A DNA stretch of 64,000 nucleotides from Roseiarcus sp963822215 (GTDB lineage: Bacteria; Pseudomonadota; Alphaproteobacteria; Rhizobiales; Beijerinckiaceae), in assembly GCA_963822215.1 (NCBI GenBank), contig CAWGGX010000014.1, positions 1 through 64,000 of the forward strand, read 5' to 3'. The translations under genes and the position numbers were made by a program. The stretch's first letter is position 1, and every line of letters starts with the position of its first letter. Shown here one piece after another: positions 53,001 to 61,966 of this stretch. The notes under the pieces were generated by a model. It ran no database searches, had not been told where the DNA came from, and saw only the letters and a program-made list of their open reading frames with translations.

Positions 53001-53774
53001 ATGACCGACAGGCGGTACAAAGTTCTGCTCGCAGGCGAATCCTGGGTCACCACGGCGAACCACGTCAAAGGCTTCGATCAGTTCGCGACGGTGACCTTTC
53101 ATCTCGGCGCCGAGCCGCTGGTGGACGCTTTGAAGGATTCGTCATTCGACCTGCGCTACATGCCTTCGCACGAGGCGCAGCGCGACTTTCCACAGACGAG
53201 CGAGGCAATCGCGGCCTACGACGCCGTGATCCTGTCCGACATCGGCTCGAACACGCTGCTCCTGCATCCCGACACCTGGATCCACAGCCGGCGGACGCCG
53301 AACCGGCTGCGCGCCCTGAAGGCCTATGTCGAGACCGGCGGCGGCTTGATGATGGTCGGCGGCTATTACAGCTTCCAGGGCATCAACGGTGGGGCGCGCT
53401 ATCACGGGACGCCGGTCGAGGAGACGCTGCCGGTGGAAATCCTTTCTTACGACGACCGCGTTGAGGCGCCGGAAGGCTTCATCCCTTCGGTGAAACAACC
53501 GAAGCACCCCATCCTCGCCGGGCTCGACGAGGAGTGGCCGGCCCTGCTCGGTTTCAACGAGGTCCGGCCGAAGTCGAGCGCGAACGTTTTGGCGACGGTC
53601 TCGGCGGATTACGGCGAGAAGCCCCTGCTGGTCGCCGGAGAGTTCGGCGACGGACGGACGCTCGCTTGGACCTCCGACATCGGCCCGCACTGGCTGCCGC
53701 CGGAATTCGCCGCCTGGACAGGATATGCGCGGCTTTGGCGGCAGGCGCTCGAGTGGCTCGTCCGGTCCCGGTAG
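53001..53774 (+). CDS. Glutamine-amidotransferase-like/ThuA-related protein (COG5426 type)
   Basis: 257 residues with the class I glutamine-amidotransferase-like fold of the COG5426 proteins: VLLAGESWVTTANHVKGFDQ at the start, YDAVILSDIGSNTLLLHPDT, VETGGGLMMVGGYYSFQG (nucleophile-elbow region), and a C-terminal GRTLAWTSDIGPHW. The position of the usual catalytic Cys is occupied by Gly, so transferase activity is doubtful. ThuA-type folds accompany disaccharide catabolism in rhizobia. Role here unknown. The ATG at 53001 has GGGAGGGTGG upstream. Confidence 0.75.
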   Translation: MTDRRYKVLLAGESWVTTANHVKGFDQFATVTFHLGAEPLVDALKDSSFDLRYMPSHEAQRDFPQTSEAIAAYDAVILSDIGSNTLLLHPDTWIHSRRTPNRLRALKAYVETGGGLMMVGGYYSFQGINGGARYHGTPVEETLPVEILSYDDRVEAPEGFIPSVKQPKHPILAGLDEEWPALLGFNEVRPKSSANVLATVSADYGEKPLLVAGEFGDGRTLAWTSDIGPHWLPPEFAAWTGYARLWRQALEWLVRSR

Positions 53775-53779
53775 CTCTC

Positions 53780-54688
53780 ATGATCCACGTCCTCGGCAAC
53801 GCGGCGATCGACACGCTCCTTCGCGTCGACACGTTTCCGCGGCCGGGGGAGACCATTGTGGCTCGGGGCGCCCTCGAGGACCTCGGCGGCAAGGGGGTCA
53901 ACCAGGCGATCGTGCTTGCCCGTTGCGGACAGGAGGTCCGTCTCGCCGCTGCGCTCGGCGGCGATGCTGCCGGCGAGCGGATCCGAAACATTCTGGCGGC
54001 GGAGGGCATTCGTCTCGACGGGATTCACGTCTGGGGTGGAGCGACCGATCGCTGCGTCATCACCGTCGACCGCGATGGCGAGAACATGATTGTGAGCCTC
54101 GTCGACGCCGCCGCCCATTTCGACCCGCTCGCCTGCGGGAGCATCGGGCCCGAGGTCGCGCACGGCGACTGGATGCTGCTGCAGGGCAACCTCAGTCCTG
54201 CCATCACCCGGGCGTGCCTCGCCTTCGCGAGGCGGGCGGGCACGGTGGCGGCCCTCAATCCGTCCCCGACCTATCCGGCGGCAGAATACGACTGGCGCCT
54301 CGTCGACCTCGTCGTCCTCAACCGCGTCGAAGCCGTCGCCCTCGGCGGCCGCTCCGACCCCATCGAGGCGGGGGGCGCCCTGCGCGCCGCGGGCGCGGGA
54401 ACTGTCGTCGTGACCCTGGGCGCGGAAGGCGCGGCGCTTCTTTCGGAGACCGGCGTCTTGTGGGCGCAGGCTCCACCGACAAACGTCGTGGACACCACCG
54501 GCGCTGGCGACGCTTTCTGCGGCGTCCTGATCGCGGCGCGCGCGAGCGGCTCGTCCTGGAAGCGCGCGCTGAGGGTCGCCTGCGAGGCGGCGACGATTTG
54601 CGTGTCGCGCCCGGGCGTGCGCGCCTCGTTCCCAACCCGCGCCGAGATAACCGCAATCTTTGAGAGAGCGACGGAGCATTCGACATGA
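53780..54688 (+). CDS. PfkB-family carbohydrate kinase (ribokinase-like)
   Basis: 302 residues. Family motifs: GNAAIDTLLRVDTFPRPGE, GGKGVNQAIVLARCG (signature 1), and VVDTTGAGDAFCGVL (signature 2 with the catalytic Asp and anion hole). It phosphorylates a sugar or nucleoside imported by transporter 2, trapping it in the cell. It starts five bases after the previous stop, and its last bases overlap the next ATG (ATGA at 54685). Confidence 0.9.
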   Translation: MIHVLGNAAIDTLLRVDTFPRPGETIVARGALEDLGGKGVNQAIVLARCGQEVRLAAALGGDAAGERIRNILAAEGIRLDGIHVWGGATDRCVITVDRDGENMIVSLVDAAAHFDPLACGSIGPEVAHGDWMLLQGNLSPAITRACLAFARRAGTVAALNPSPTYPAAEYDWRLVDLVVLNRVEAVALGGRSDPIEAGGALRAAGAGTVVVTLGAEGAALLSETGVLWAQAPPTNVVDTTGAGDAFCGVLIAARASGSSWKRALRVACEAATICVSRPGVRASFPTRAEITAIFERATEHST

Positions 54689-55527
54689 GCGATTCGCCGC
54701 TGGTCGCGCGGGAGCGCGGCGACCCCCTTCAGGAGATTTTCGGACGCAGGGAGCGCGTCCTCATCGGCGTCGTGCATCTCCTGCCACTGCCCGGATCGCC
54801 GGACCATGCCGTCTCGGACGTCGAGGCGATCTACGACCGCGCCCTCGCCGACGCGCGCGCCTATCGCGCGGCTGGATTCGACGGCCTTATCGTCGAGAAC
54901 CACGGCGACATTCCCTTTGCCAAGCCCGACGACATCGGGCCGGAGACGGCGGCCCACATGGAGGTCGCCGCCGACCGCATCCGGCGTGAGACGAAGGCGC
55001 CGATCGGCGTCAACGTGCTCGCCAACGCGGCGGTGCACGCGGTCGCTGTCGCCAGCGCCGCGGCCGCGCGCTTCGTGCGGGTCAACCAGTGGGCGAACGC
55101 CTATGTCGCCAATGAAGGATTCATCGAGGGCGCCGCGGCGCGCGCGACCCGCTACCGTCGCGCGCTCGGCGCCTCGGGCGTCCGGATCTTCGCCGACGCG
55201 CACGTTAAGCACGGCGCCCATGCCATCGTGCAGGATCGGTCGATCGCGGAACTCGTGCGCGACGTCGAGTTCTTCAACGCTGACGTCGTCATCGCGACGG
55301 GCCAGCGCACCGGGCACGCAGCCGATCTCGACTACATCCGAATCATCAGGTCCGCCGCCTCGGTTCCGGTCTTGGTCGGCAGCGGCGTCACGCCGGACAA
55401 TGTCCGCGACATTCTCGCCGTCGTGAATGGGGTCATTGTCGCCAGCGCGCTCAAGGTAGACGGGTTGTGGTGGAACTCCGTGGACCCGGACCGGGCCAGG
55501 CGCTTCGTCGACGGCGTGGGAGTGTAG
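54685..55527 (+). CDS. BtpA/SgcQ-family TIM-barrel protein
   Basis: 280 residues, BtpA family: VLIGVVHLLPLPGSP at the start, DGLIVENHGDIPF, IGVNVLANAAVHAVAVASA, RFVRVNQWANAYVANEGF, IFADAHVKHGAHAI, and VPVLVGSGVTPDNVRDI (phosphate-binding end of the barrel). SgcQ occurs in the E. coli sgc sugar operon. A nucleosidase or isomerase-like role on a phosphorylated sugar has been proposed for the family, but it is unproven here. Coupled to the PfkB gene, so it probably acts on that kinase's product. Confidence 0.88.
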   Translation: MSDSPLVARERGDPLQEIFGRRERVLIGVVHLLPLPGSPDHAVSDVEAIYDRALADARAYRAAGFDGLIVENHGDIPFAKPDDIGPETAAHMEVAADRIRRETKAPIGVNVLANAAVHAVAVASAAAARFVRVNQWANAYVANEGFIEGAAARATRYRRALGASGVRIFADAHVKHGAHAIVQDRSIAELVRDVEFFNADVVIATGQRTGHAADLDYIRIIRSAASVPVLVGSGVTPDNVRDILAVVNGVIVASALKVDGLWWNSVDPDRARRFVDGVGV

Positions 55528-55549
55528 ACAACCGAGACCGGGGCGCAGC

Positions 55550-56194
55550 ATGGCCTCGTTTTCCGAGCGGATGAAGTCAGAGGCGCAGACGGCCTGGGAC
55601 ACGATCCTCGCCCATAGGTTCTTTCGCGAGATCGCGGAAGATGCGATCGAGGACGCAGTTTTCGGTCGCTACCTCGATATCGAGTATTCCTTTGTCGACA
55701 CGGCGGCCGCGGCGCTCGGCTATGCGGTGGCGAAGGCGCCGTCCTTTCGGGAGCGGCGCCATCTTGCGCTCGGGCTGCATGGCCTCGTGACCGACCAGGA
55801 GCAGTTCTTCGCGACGGCGTTCGAACAGATCGGGCGGCGCGCCCCGGAGTCCGGGAGCCCTCGCCCCGGCCTGGCCGCGCCGCTGCACGGCCTCTTTCTT
55901 ACCGTCGCTCGGGACGAGCCCTACGAGGAGATTCTGGCCTGCACGCTCGGCGCCGAGTGGCTATACTTGACCTGGTGCTCGCGGGCGGCCGGCACACCTT
56001 CGTCGCGGGCCGCCATCCGGGAGTGGGTCGCCCTTCACGCAGGCGGCCCTTTCGCCGGGCAGGTGGCATGGACGCGAGCTGAGATCGACGCGCGCGGCCC
56101 GAATTTGTCGATGGAGCGGCAGGCCAGACTTTGCCGCCTCTTCGAACAGGTGCTCGTGGCCGAGGCGCCGTTTCACGATGCCGCCTATGGGTGA
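55550..56194 (+). CDS. TenA/thiaminase II-family protein
   Basis: 214 residues, all-helical heme-oxygenase-like fold: WDTILAHRFFREIAEDAIED, FGRYLDIEYSFVDTAAAALG, GAEWLYLTWCSRA with the nucleophile-like Cys, and C-terminal FEQVLVAEAPFHDAAY with the conserved Glu. TenA releases hydroxymethylpyrimidine from thiamine degradation products, but the family also contains members in sugar or nucleoside clusters. As the last gene of the transporter 2 operon it may hydrolyse a C-N bond in the imported compound (inference). 22 bases after SgcQ. Confidence 0.82.
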   Translation: MASFSERMKSEAQTAWDTILAHRFFREIAEDAIEDAVFGRYLDIEYSFVDTAAAALGYAVAKAPSFRERRHLALGLHGLVTDQEQFFATAFEQIGRRAPESGSPRPGLAAPLHGLFLTVARDEPYEEILACTLGAEWLYLTWCSRAAGTPSSRAAIREWVALHAGGPFAGQVAWTRAEIDARGPNLSMERQARLCRLFEQVLVAEAPFHDAAYG

Positions 56195-56469
56195 ACCGCG
56201 GCCTTTCGGGAGAGTTGTCATTCGCTTTCGCGCACCTTGATGCATGAAAGTGTCCGCAGAGCACCCTCCTTTCAGGAGAGGGCCGCGGGGGCGAGGGCGA
56301 AATCAGCGCATCGCGCAGACGGCCTTGGCTTCGCAGGCTATCGCAAGGCGAAGTCCAGCATTGCTGTCCTAGCTTCGTCGCGAGTTGAGCGAGGACATGA
56401 TGCAGGCCGCCGCCCTTGGGCGGTCGTTTGCAGGTCTTCTGGCCAAAAACGAGAACTGTCCGCGCAATT

Positions 56470-57268
56470 GGCGTTGTCACGGGAACCTGAATTTGCGACG
56501 CGAAGTCCGGAAGTCACAGCTCGGGCTTATGCTGCCGTCGCGGCTCGCCACGTCCGGAACGCTTCGTCTCTGAGGACGCGGAGCGTGTTGCGGGACGTGA
56601 GATGGCGCTGGACGTTGAGCTTGTTATGGACGGCGGCATGAACGGACAGGAACCGTTGGGCTGATCCGGGCGATTTGAACCGCTGCATCTTGCGTTCGCG
56701 TCGTCGCGTCGGCTGATGCGAATTCTCGGCCCGATTGTTCTTCCCCAAGCCCTGCTCATGGCGAGCCGACAATCCCATCTCCGACCTGGCTGCGCCGTAA
56801 GAGCGCAGTTTGTCGGTCACCAGCACATCGGGAGCGAAGCCGTGTTTCTTGAGCAGCTCGCGCATCAGTTTCAAGGCTGCGGCCTTGTCGCGCCGTCGTT
56901 GCACCAGGAGATCGAGAACCTCGCCTTCATCGTCGACCGCGCGCCAGAGCCAGAACCGCCGGCCCGCAATCGTCACGGCCATCTCGTCGAGATGCCACCG
57001 CGCCGTTGGCCTTGGGCGTCGGCGGCGAAGTTCGCGGGCGAACAACGGCCCGAATTTCAAGACCCATCGCCGCACCGTTTCGTAGGAGACATCCAGTCCG
57101 CGCTCAGCGAGCAGATCTTCGACGTCGCGATAACTGAGGGTGAAACGAACATAGAGCCAAACCGCGTGTCGGATGATCGAAGGGGGGAACTGGTGGCGGG
57201 CAAACGAGATCGTCATGTGCCATCTTACCCGCCGACTCGAGACGCGCTACAGTTGCCGTGACAAGGCC
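56470..57268 (-). mobile_element. IS6-family insertion sequence
   Basis: Candidate terminal inverted repeats: GGCGTTGTCACGGGAAC (56470-56486) and the complement of AGTTGCCGTGACAAGGCC (57251-57268), matching at most positions. Length about 799 bp, the usual IS6 size, with one transposase gene. No 8-bp target duplication was seen at these ends, suggesting later rearrangement or that it came by cointegrate resolution. Confidence 0.75.
56527..57216 (-). CDS. IS6-family transposase
   Basis: 229 residues, full length for the family. The N-terminal helix-turn-helix (LSYRDVEDLLAERGLDVSYE) is followed by a DDE catalytic core: WHLDEMAVTIAGRRFWLWRA (first Asp), VLVTDKLRSYGAARSEM (second Asp) and NNRAENSHQPTRRRERKMQR (Glu). 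All three catalytic residues are intact, so it may be active in replicative transposition. Confidence 0.92.
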   Translation of the reverse strand: MTISFARHQFPPSIIRHAVWLYVRFTLSYRDVEDLLAERGLDVSYETVRRWVLKFGPLFARELRRRRPRPTARWHLDEMAVTIAGRRFWLWRAVDDEGEVLDLLVQRRRDKAAALKLMRELLKKHGFAPDVLVTDKLRSYGAARSEMGLSARHEQGLGKNNRAENSHQPTRRRERKMQRFKSPGSAQRFLSVHAAVHNKLNVQRHLTSRNTLRVLRDEAFRTWRAATAA

Positions 57269-57616
57269 TTTCAGACTATCCCCCGCGTCGCACGCACTGG
57301 AGGTTGCGGCTACATCGCCGAAACAGTTCACGGTGGCTGGCGGAAGTTGAAAAAGAAGCACGCCGACGCAGCTTACTTCTCTTCGTGAATTAGCCGACGG
57401 TCTTCAGGGCCTCGTTCGAAGGCTTGGCGACCGGTTCGGCAGCTCGATCTCGATGGCCCGCTTGCAAGCTGATCGAAGATTAGGCCTTGTCAGCAAGAGC
57501 AGATGCGGACCAATCCGCCATCCTCATCCGGCGCACTGGGGGGCGCCAATCTGTCGACCGCGCTTGGGCCTCGGGCGCTGGGGCGACCGGTAGAGTGACG
57601 GCAAAGGAACGAAGCC
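57269..57616. other. Intergenic stretch, no gene supported
   Basis: About 350 bases between the IS6 right end and the coiled-coil gene; it presumably holds that gene's promoter. Confidence 0.35.
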
Positions 57617-58186
57617 GTGAGCAAGACCAAAAAGATTGTCAACATGCTGGCGGATGACACGGCCGCGCCGGTCGCCGCTCGCACCTTGGCCAAGGCAGCA
57701 GAGCAGGAAGGGAAGCTGATCTCCGACTATCTGACGGAACGGCTTCAGCACGACCACGCGCCACCGACGAGTGCCTGGGACAAAATGAAGGCGGCTGCCG
57801 CCGAAGCTCGGGAAAGGAGACAAGCGAAGGACGAGAAGTTTGAGACGACAGAACCGCGACCCAGATACAAGGAGCCAGCGGAGGTCACTGCGATGGTTCT
57901 GGCGTACAAGGAGCAGATCGAGTTCCTTGACCGCCTGAAGCTCGTTGTAAAGGCGATGAAGGGCTTGCCGCCGGATACGAATTTCGCCCAGGCCCTGGCC
58001 GCTGCGATTACAGAAGGCGCGCGGGCGTTGAAGGCGCTTGAGAAGGAACAAGAGCCGATGATCGCAGCCGGCATTGCCGCGAGAAAAGCGAGCGCGGAGG
58101 CCTATGCCATCGCCTTCAAGGCCTGGGAGGCGCGCATGGAGCGTGAGCGAACTCATTCGGCGGAGACGCGGCGCGAGAAGCTCTGA
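57617..58186 (+). CDS. Hypothetical coiled-coil protein
   Basis: 189 residues, almost entirely charged helix (KMKAAAAEARERRQAKDEKF, EFLDRLKLVVKAMKG, AYAIAFKAWEARMERERTHS). Lys/Glu/Ala-rich, no signal peptide or membrane segment. It sits alone next to IS6. No family recognised; a plasmid- or phage-derived accessory protein is possible. Confidence 0.6.
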   Translation: MSKTKKIVNMLADDTAAPVAARTLAKAAEQEGKLISDYLTERLQHDHAPPTSAWDKMKAAAAEARERRQAKDEKFETTEPRPRYKEPAEVTAMVLAYKEQIEFLDRLKLVVKAMKGLPPDTNFAQALAAAITEGARALKALEKEQEPMIAAGIAARKASAEAYAIAFKAWEARMERERTHSAETRREKL

Positions 58187-58516
58187 CGAACATTTACGGA
58201 CAAACGACTTCAACCCGTCGCCTTCAAGGACGGTGACGTATTAAAGCGGGAGGCCCGGCGCAGCCGCCGAGTTGCACTGGGGGACGTCGGAGCGCCGGAA
58301 ATTCGGCTGTAATTTTTACAGCACGAATGTCTCGCTGAGGTCCGAATCCGACGCTTGCCTCCCGCAGCGACGGCAGCTCTCGACCGAAATCGGAAGTTGC
58401 AGGGCGGTTCACGAATGTCCGTCCGTCGCAAGAAAGCAGTCGGAGGCGTCTTGGCAGGGGAGACCGCCAAAACGCATGCAAAGGATCTTGGGCGCGGCAG
58501 GGCCCTCCGTCGGCAG
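58187..58516. other. Intergenic stretch, convergent gene ends
   Basis: About 330 bases between two gene stops; nothing recognisable, and no clear terminator stem with a T run. Confidence 0.35.
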
Positions 58517-60109
58517 CTAGCCGAGCGCACGCACAACGGCCTCGGAGTTCGTCACTACCGAGACATTCTGCAGCGCGAAGGCGATCGAGGCCTGATGCCA
58601 CTCCGCGTTCATGGTCGAGCAGCAGTCCTCGGGAACGATCATGAAATAACCCTTGTCGGCGCCGGTGCGGGCAGTGTGCTCAATCGACATGTTGGTCCAG
58701 GCGCCCGTCACGATGACCCTGTCGCGGCCCGTGCTCTTGAGAATCGTCTCGAGCCGCGTGCCCTCCCAGGCGCTCATACGCATCTTCTCCACCACAAAGT
58801 CCCCCGACTGCGGCTCAAGGCCGCTGACCGGGGCCGCGCCCCAGGAGCCGCGCACCATCGCATTGTTGTCGACGACCCCTACAAAGAGCGGCGCGTTCAG
58901 CGTCAGCCCCGGGGCGCCGGGCTCGACGACGAACCACACGTGAATGACCGGAATACCGCGCGCGCGAGCGGCGTCCGCCACGCGCCGGACGTTCTCGACG
59001 ACATTCTGCGCGCGCGCGTGCGCTGGCGAGCCGGAGTCGGCGAACGCGCCACCCTCGCTGATCACGTCGTTCTGCAGATCTTGGATGATCACGGCGCAGC
59101 GCCGCGGATCGAGCGAAAGATCGGTGCTGATCGGCGCAGATTGCGCCGCTGCGACGGGAGGGCGCTCGGTGGCCGGCGGAACGGCGCGACCCCGGGGGCG
59201 CGCGGTCATATAGGGCTCGCGCCGCGGGCCGACCTTGGTCGTGACCCGGTACATCGACTGACTAGCGGTCATGAACAGCGTCTGGAAGTCCGGCCCACCA
59301 CAGGCGAGGTTCGCCACGAGCTCGGGGACGCGCAGCTTGCCGAGAAGGTTGCCGTCCGGCGCATAAACCCAGACGCCGCCCGGCGCCGTGACCCAGATGT
59401 TTCCGCGCTGGTCGCATTTCATGCCGTCGGGGACGCCGAGCTCGAGGGAAGAGCGGATGCCGGAAGCGAAGATTCGACCGTTCGAGAGCGAGCCGTCGCG
59501 AGCGACGTCGAAGACGCGGATCAGCGCCTGCTCTGTGTCGTTGACGTAGAGCAACGATTCGTCAGGCGAGAAGCAAATGCCGTTCGGCTGGTCGAAGAGG
59601 TCCCGGTCGACGAGGAGGCGCGGCGACCCGCCGCCGGGCGCAACGCGATAGACGCCTTGGAATCCGAGCTGGCGCGGCCGCTCGACTCCATAGACCGGCA
59701 TCCGCCCGTACCAGGGGTCGGAGAAGTAAATCGAGCCGTCCGAGCGCACGCAGACGTCGTTGGGGCTGTTCAGCTCCTGGTGCTCGTAATGCGAAGCGAG
59801 CACCTCCCGCCGCCCGTCGGGCCGCTCGCGCACAACGCTCGAGGTCGCGTGCTCGCAAACAATGAGGTTGAGGTCGGCATCGTAGGTCATGCCGTTGCAT
59901 TTGTTCGACGGACGCTTGACCTCGCTCACCGCGTTGCGCGCGTCCCACCGCCTGCGCACGTCGGCGGGCATGTCGGAGAACAGAAGAAAGTGGTCGATCG
60001 GGTGCCAGACTGGCCCCTCGGTGAAGCCGAACCCGGTTGCGACCTGGCCGACCAGCGCGTTCGGGTCGATCAGCTCCTCGAACTCCGGTCGGAGCGTTGT
60101 AAGGGCCAT
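58517..60109 (-). CDS. Fusion of SMP-30/gluconolactonase and isochorismatase-like domains
   Basis: 530 residues. Residues about 10-300 form an SMP-30/gluconolactonase beta-propeller: GFTEGPVWHPIDHFLLFSDM (metal Glu), NKCNGMTYDADLNLIVCEH, LNSPNDVCVRSDGSIYFSDP (Asn/Asp ligands), PNGICFSPDESLLYVNDT. After a Pro/Ala linker (about 310-340) comes an isochorismatase-like hydrolase fold: CAVIIQDLQNDV (Asp), VVEKMRMSAWEGT (Lys), and GAWTNMSIEHTARTG. The catalytic Cys of the family (usually TNxCVxxTAR) is Ser in the last motif, so hydrolase chemistry may be altered or lost. The first half likely opens a sugar lactone. It is divergent from transporter 3. Confidence 0.85.
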   Translation of the reverse strand: MALTTLRPEFEELIDPNALVGQVATGFGFTEGPVWHPIDHFLLFSDMPADVRRRWDARNAVSEVKRPSNKCNGMTYDADLNLIVCEHATSSVVRERPDGRREVLASHYEHQELNSPNDVCVRSDGSIYFSDPWYGRMPVYGVERPRQLGFQGVYRVAPGGGSPRLLVDRDLFDQPNGICFSPDESLLYVNDTEQALIRVFDVARDGSLSNGRIFASGIRSSLELGVPDGMKCDQRGNIWVTAPGGVWVYAPDGNLLGKLRVPELVANLACGGPDFQTLFMTASQSMYRVTTKVGPRREPYMTARPRGRAVPPATERPPVAAAQSAPISTDLSLDPRRCAVIIQDLQNDVISEGGAFADSGSPAHARAQNVVENVRRVADAARARGIPVIHVWFVVEPGAPGLTLNAPLFVGVVDNNAMVRGSWGAAPVSGLEPQSGDFVVEKMRMSAWEGTRLETILKSTGRDRVIVTGAWTNMSIEHTARTGADKGYFMIVPEDCCSTMNAEWHQASIAFALQNVSVVTNSEAVVRALG

Positions 60110-60896
60110 GCCGATTCACCTCGCCGCGGTTCTAGTTCTTCTTCAAGTCGATCGAGATTCCCCTGGCCGTCCAGCTCACGGAGGGCGATCCGCCCCCGAG
60201 CGGGATTCCGCACGAAGGTCGCCTTCGCGCCGTTGATGGAGAAATTGAGTTGCGCGCCGTTCGTTGAAGACCGCACGTTCTCGGCGTCGTGAGCCTAGTA
60301 GAGTTTCAACCCCCTTCGCACACAAAATCGAACGTCCCTGACGTGTTACAGGCCAGTGCATCCAAGTCCAGCCGGCGAGCGGAAGGAAATTCTCGTCATG
60401 CGAACGCCTCGCTGCGAATGCGCCAGTTCGACCTTTTGCTGCGACTCTATGAGCGGCTGGTAAGCGCAAGGAAAGCGATCTTCGGCTGGAGAGGTGTCGG
60501 CTACGCCAGAGCGGTCATTACCATACCTGCTATGTTTGGTAGAAGCGACGCCTTCTTCCTATTCGGTGCTCTGTTCGAGCGCAGGCTAGCGAGACGCGCC
60601 ACAGCCCGGTGTAGGCAGGCTCAATACCGTTGGGAGGGACGCAGGTCCGATGATCGCTGTGGATCATGTCGGAAGACCAGCGATCAAGTCGCGCATAGTG
60701 TCAGGCGGCTGCGGGGTGACGCCGGAACATGGATTTTGCCGTCGCCTTCCCGATTGACTCGAATTTTGTGAGGGTGCTAGCACTGACATGTTAGCGCCGC
60801 GCATTATTTTGGTATCGTCGCGGACGTCAATCCGACCGATTTTTGTCGACAGGTGGGACTGCTTTGCGCGGCAGACCGCTCCGGGGAGGAATCCAA
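60110..60896. other. Intergenic stretch, divergent promoters with operator-like palindrome
   Basis: About 790 bases between the minus-strand fusion gene and transporter 3. GTGCTAGCAC (60774-60783) is a perfect palindrome, and a related GTTAGCGC follows 14 bases after its second half. Minus-strand frames near 60070-60276 look like possible remnants but are not supportable. Confidence 0.4.
60774..60783. promoter_or_regulatory. Possible operator upstream of transporter 3
   Basis: GTGCTAGCAC is a perfect 10-bp palindrome, located about 115 bases ahead of the binding-protein start, with a partial second copy close by (GTTAGCGC). The regulator is not identified. Confidence 0.35.
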
Positions 60897-61919
60897 ATGA
60901 GCCTTGGTCTCTCTAGGCTGGCGCTTGCCGTCGCCGCCAGTGCTTTTTTCGTTGCGCCTGCGCTCGCCGACACGAGCGGCATGAAAATCGCCTTCTCCAA
61001 CAATTACGCCGGCAATTCCTGGCGCCAGGCGATGCTGAAGAGCTACGATATTGTCACCCAGCAGGCAGTCAAGGATCACGTGGTCGCCGCGGCGGACGTG
61101 TTCACGACCGCCGACAAGGAGGTGCCGACGCAAGCGGCGCAGATCCAGAACCTCATCCTGCAGGGTTATAACGCCATTGTGATCAATGCGGCTTCGCCCG
61201 ACGCGCTAAACGGTGCGATCAAGCAGGCTTGCGACGCCGGCATCGTCGTCGTCTCCTTCGACGGGATCGTCACCGAGCCCTGCGCCTACCGCGTCGTCGT
61301 CGACTTCAAGGACATGGGCAAGCAGGAAGTCGAACACATGGCCAAGTTCCAACCGAAAGGCGGCAACCTGCTCGAGATCCGCGGCCTCGCCGGCACTTCG
61401 ATTGACGACGCTATTCACGCTGGCATCGAGGAAGGCGTAAAGGCCCACCCGGATTTCAAGATCGTCTCGTCGGTGACTGGCGACTGGGACCAGACGACCG
61501 CGCAGAAGGCGGTCGCGACCGTGCTGCCGTCGCTGCCCCCGATCGTCGGCGTCGTGGACCAGGGCGGCGACGGCTACGGCGCGGCGCAGGCCTTCGCCGC
61601 CGCGGGTAAGCCCCGCCCGACCATCATCGAGGGCAACCGCCAGGACGAGCTCGACTGGTGGAAGGAGCAGAAGGAGAAGGACGGCTACGTGACGTGGTCG
61701 GCCTCGATCGCGCCGGGCGTCTCGACGCTCGCCTTTTGGGTGGCGCAGCAGGTGCTCGACGGCAACAAGAACATTCCGCACGACTTGCTCGTGCCGTATC
61801 TCGCCTTCGACCAGAACGACTTCGAGGCCGAGTTGCCCAAGATCCCGAAAGGCGGCGTCGCGAGCCACGAATATACGCAGGCGGACGCGGTCGCCGCCAT
61901 CAAGGCGAACATGAAGTAG
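60897..61919 (+). CDS. Sugar ABC transporter 3, periplasmic binding protein
   Basis: 340 residues. Signal peptide about 1-24 (LALAVAASAFFVAPALAD). Type 1 binding-protein motifs: IAFSNNYAGNSWRQAMLKSY, LILQGYNAIVINAASPDALN, ACDAGIVVVSFDGIVTEPCA, VGVVDQGGDGYGAAQAFAAA and LAFWVAQQVLDGNKNIPHDL. This is the CUT2 subfamily with an aromatic NSWR ligand motif. Ligand unknown. The ATG at 60897 has GGGAGGAA; the frame upstream to 60843 is non-coding. 47 bases before the ATPase gene. Confidence 0.9.
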   Translation: MSLGLSRLALAVAASAFFVAPALADTSGMKIAFSNNYAGNSWRQAMLKSYDIVTQQAVKDHVVAAADVFTTADKEVPTQAAQIQNLILQGYNAIVINAASPDALNGAIKQACDAGIVVVSFDGIVTEPCAYRVVVDFKDMGKQEVEHMAKFQPKGGNLLEIRGLAGTSIDDAIHAGIEEGVKAHPDFKIVSSVTGDWDQTTAQKAVATVLPSLPPIVGVVDQGGDGYGAAQAFAAAGKPRPTIIEGNRQDELDWWKEQKEKDGYVTWSASIAPGVSTLAFWVAQQVLDGNKNIPHDLLVPYLAFDQNDFEAELPKIPKGGVASHEYTQADAVAAIKANMK

Positions 61920-61966
61920 ACTCCCCGACGGGAAGGCGGCGTCGCGCGCTCAGGGATCTAGGATAC

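Noticed and set aside
56462..57276. 8-bp target duplication for the IS6 element
   Set aside because: The eight bases on each side of the proposed ends do not match.
60070..60469. Minus-strand frames resembling the start of a 2Fe-2S small subunit (LNFSINGAKATF)
   Set aside because: The resemblance covers only about 12 residues and lacks the cysteines; not supportable as a gene or remnant.
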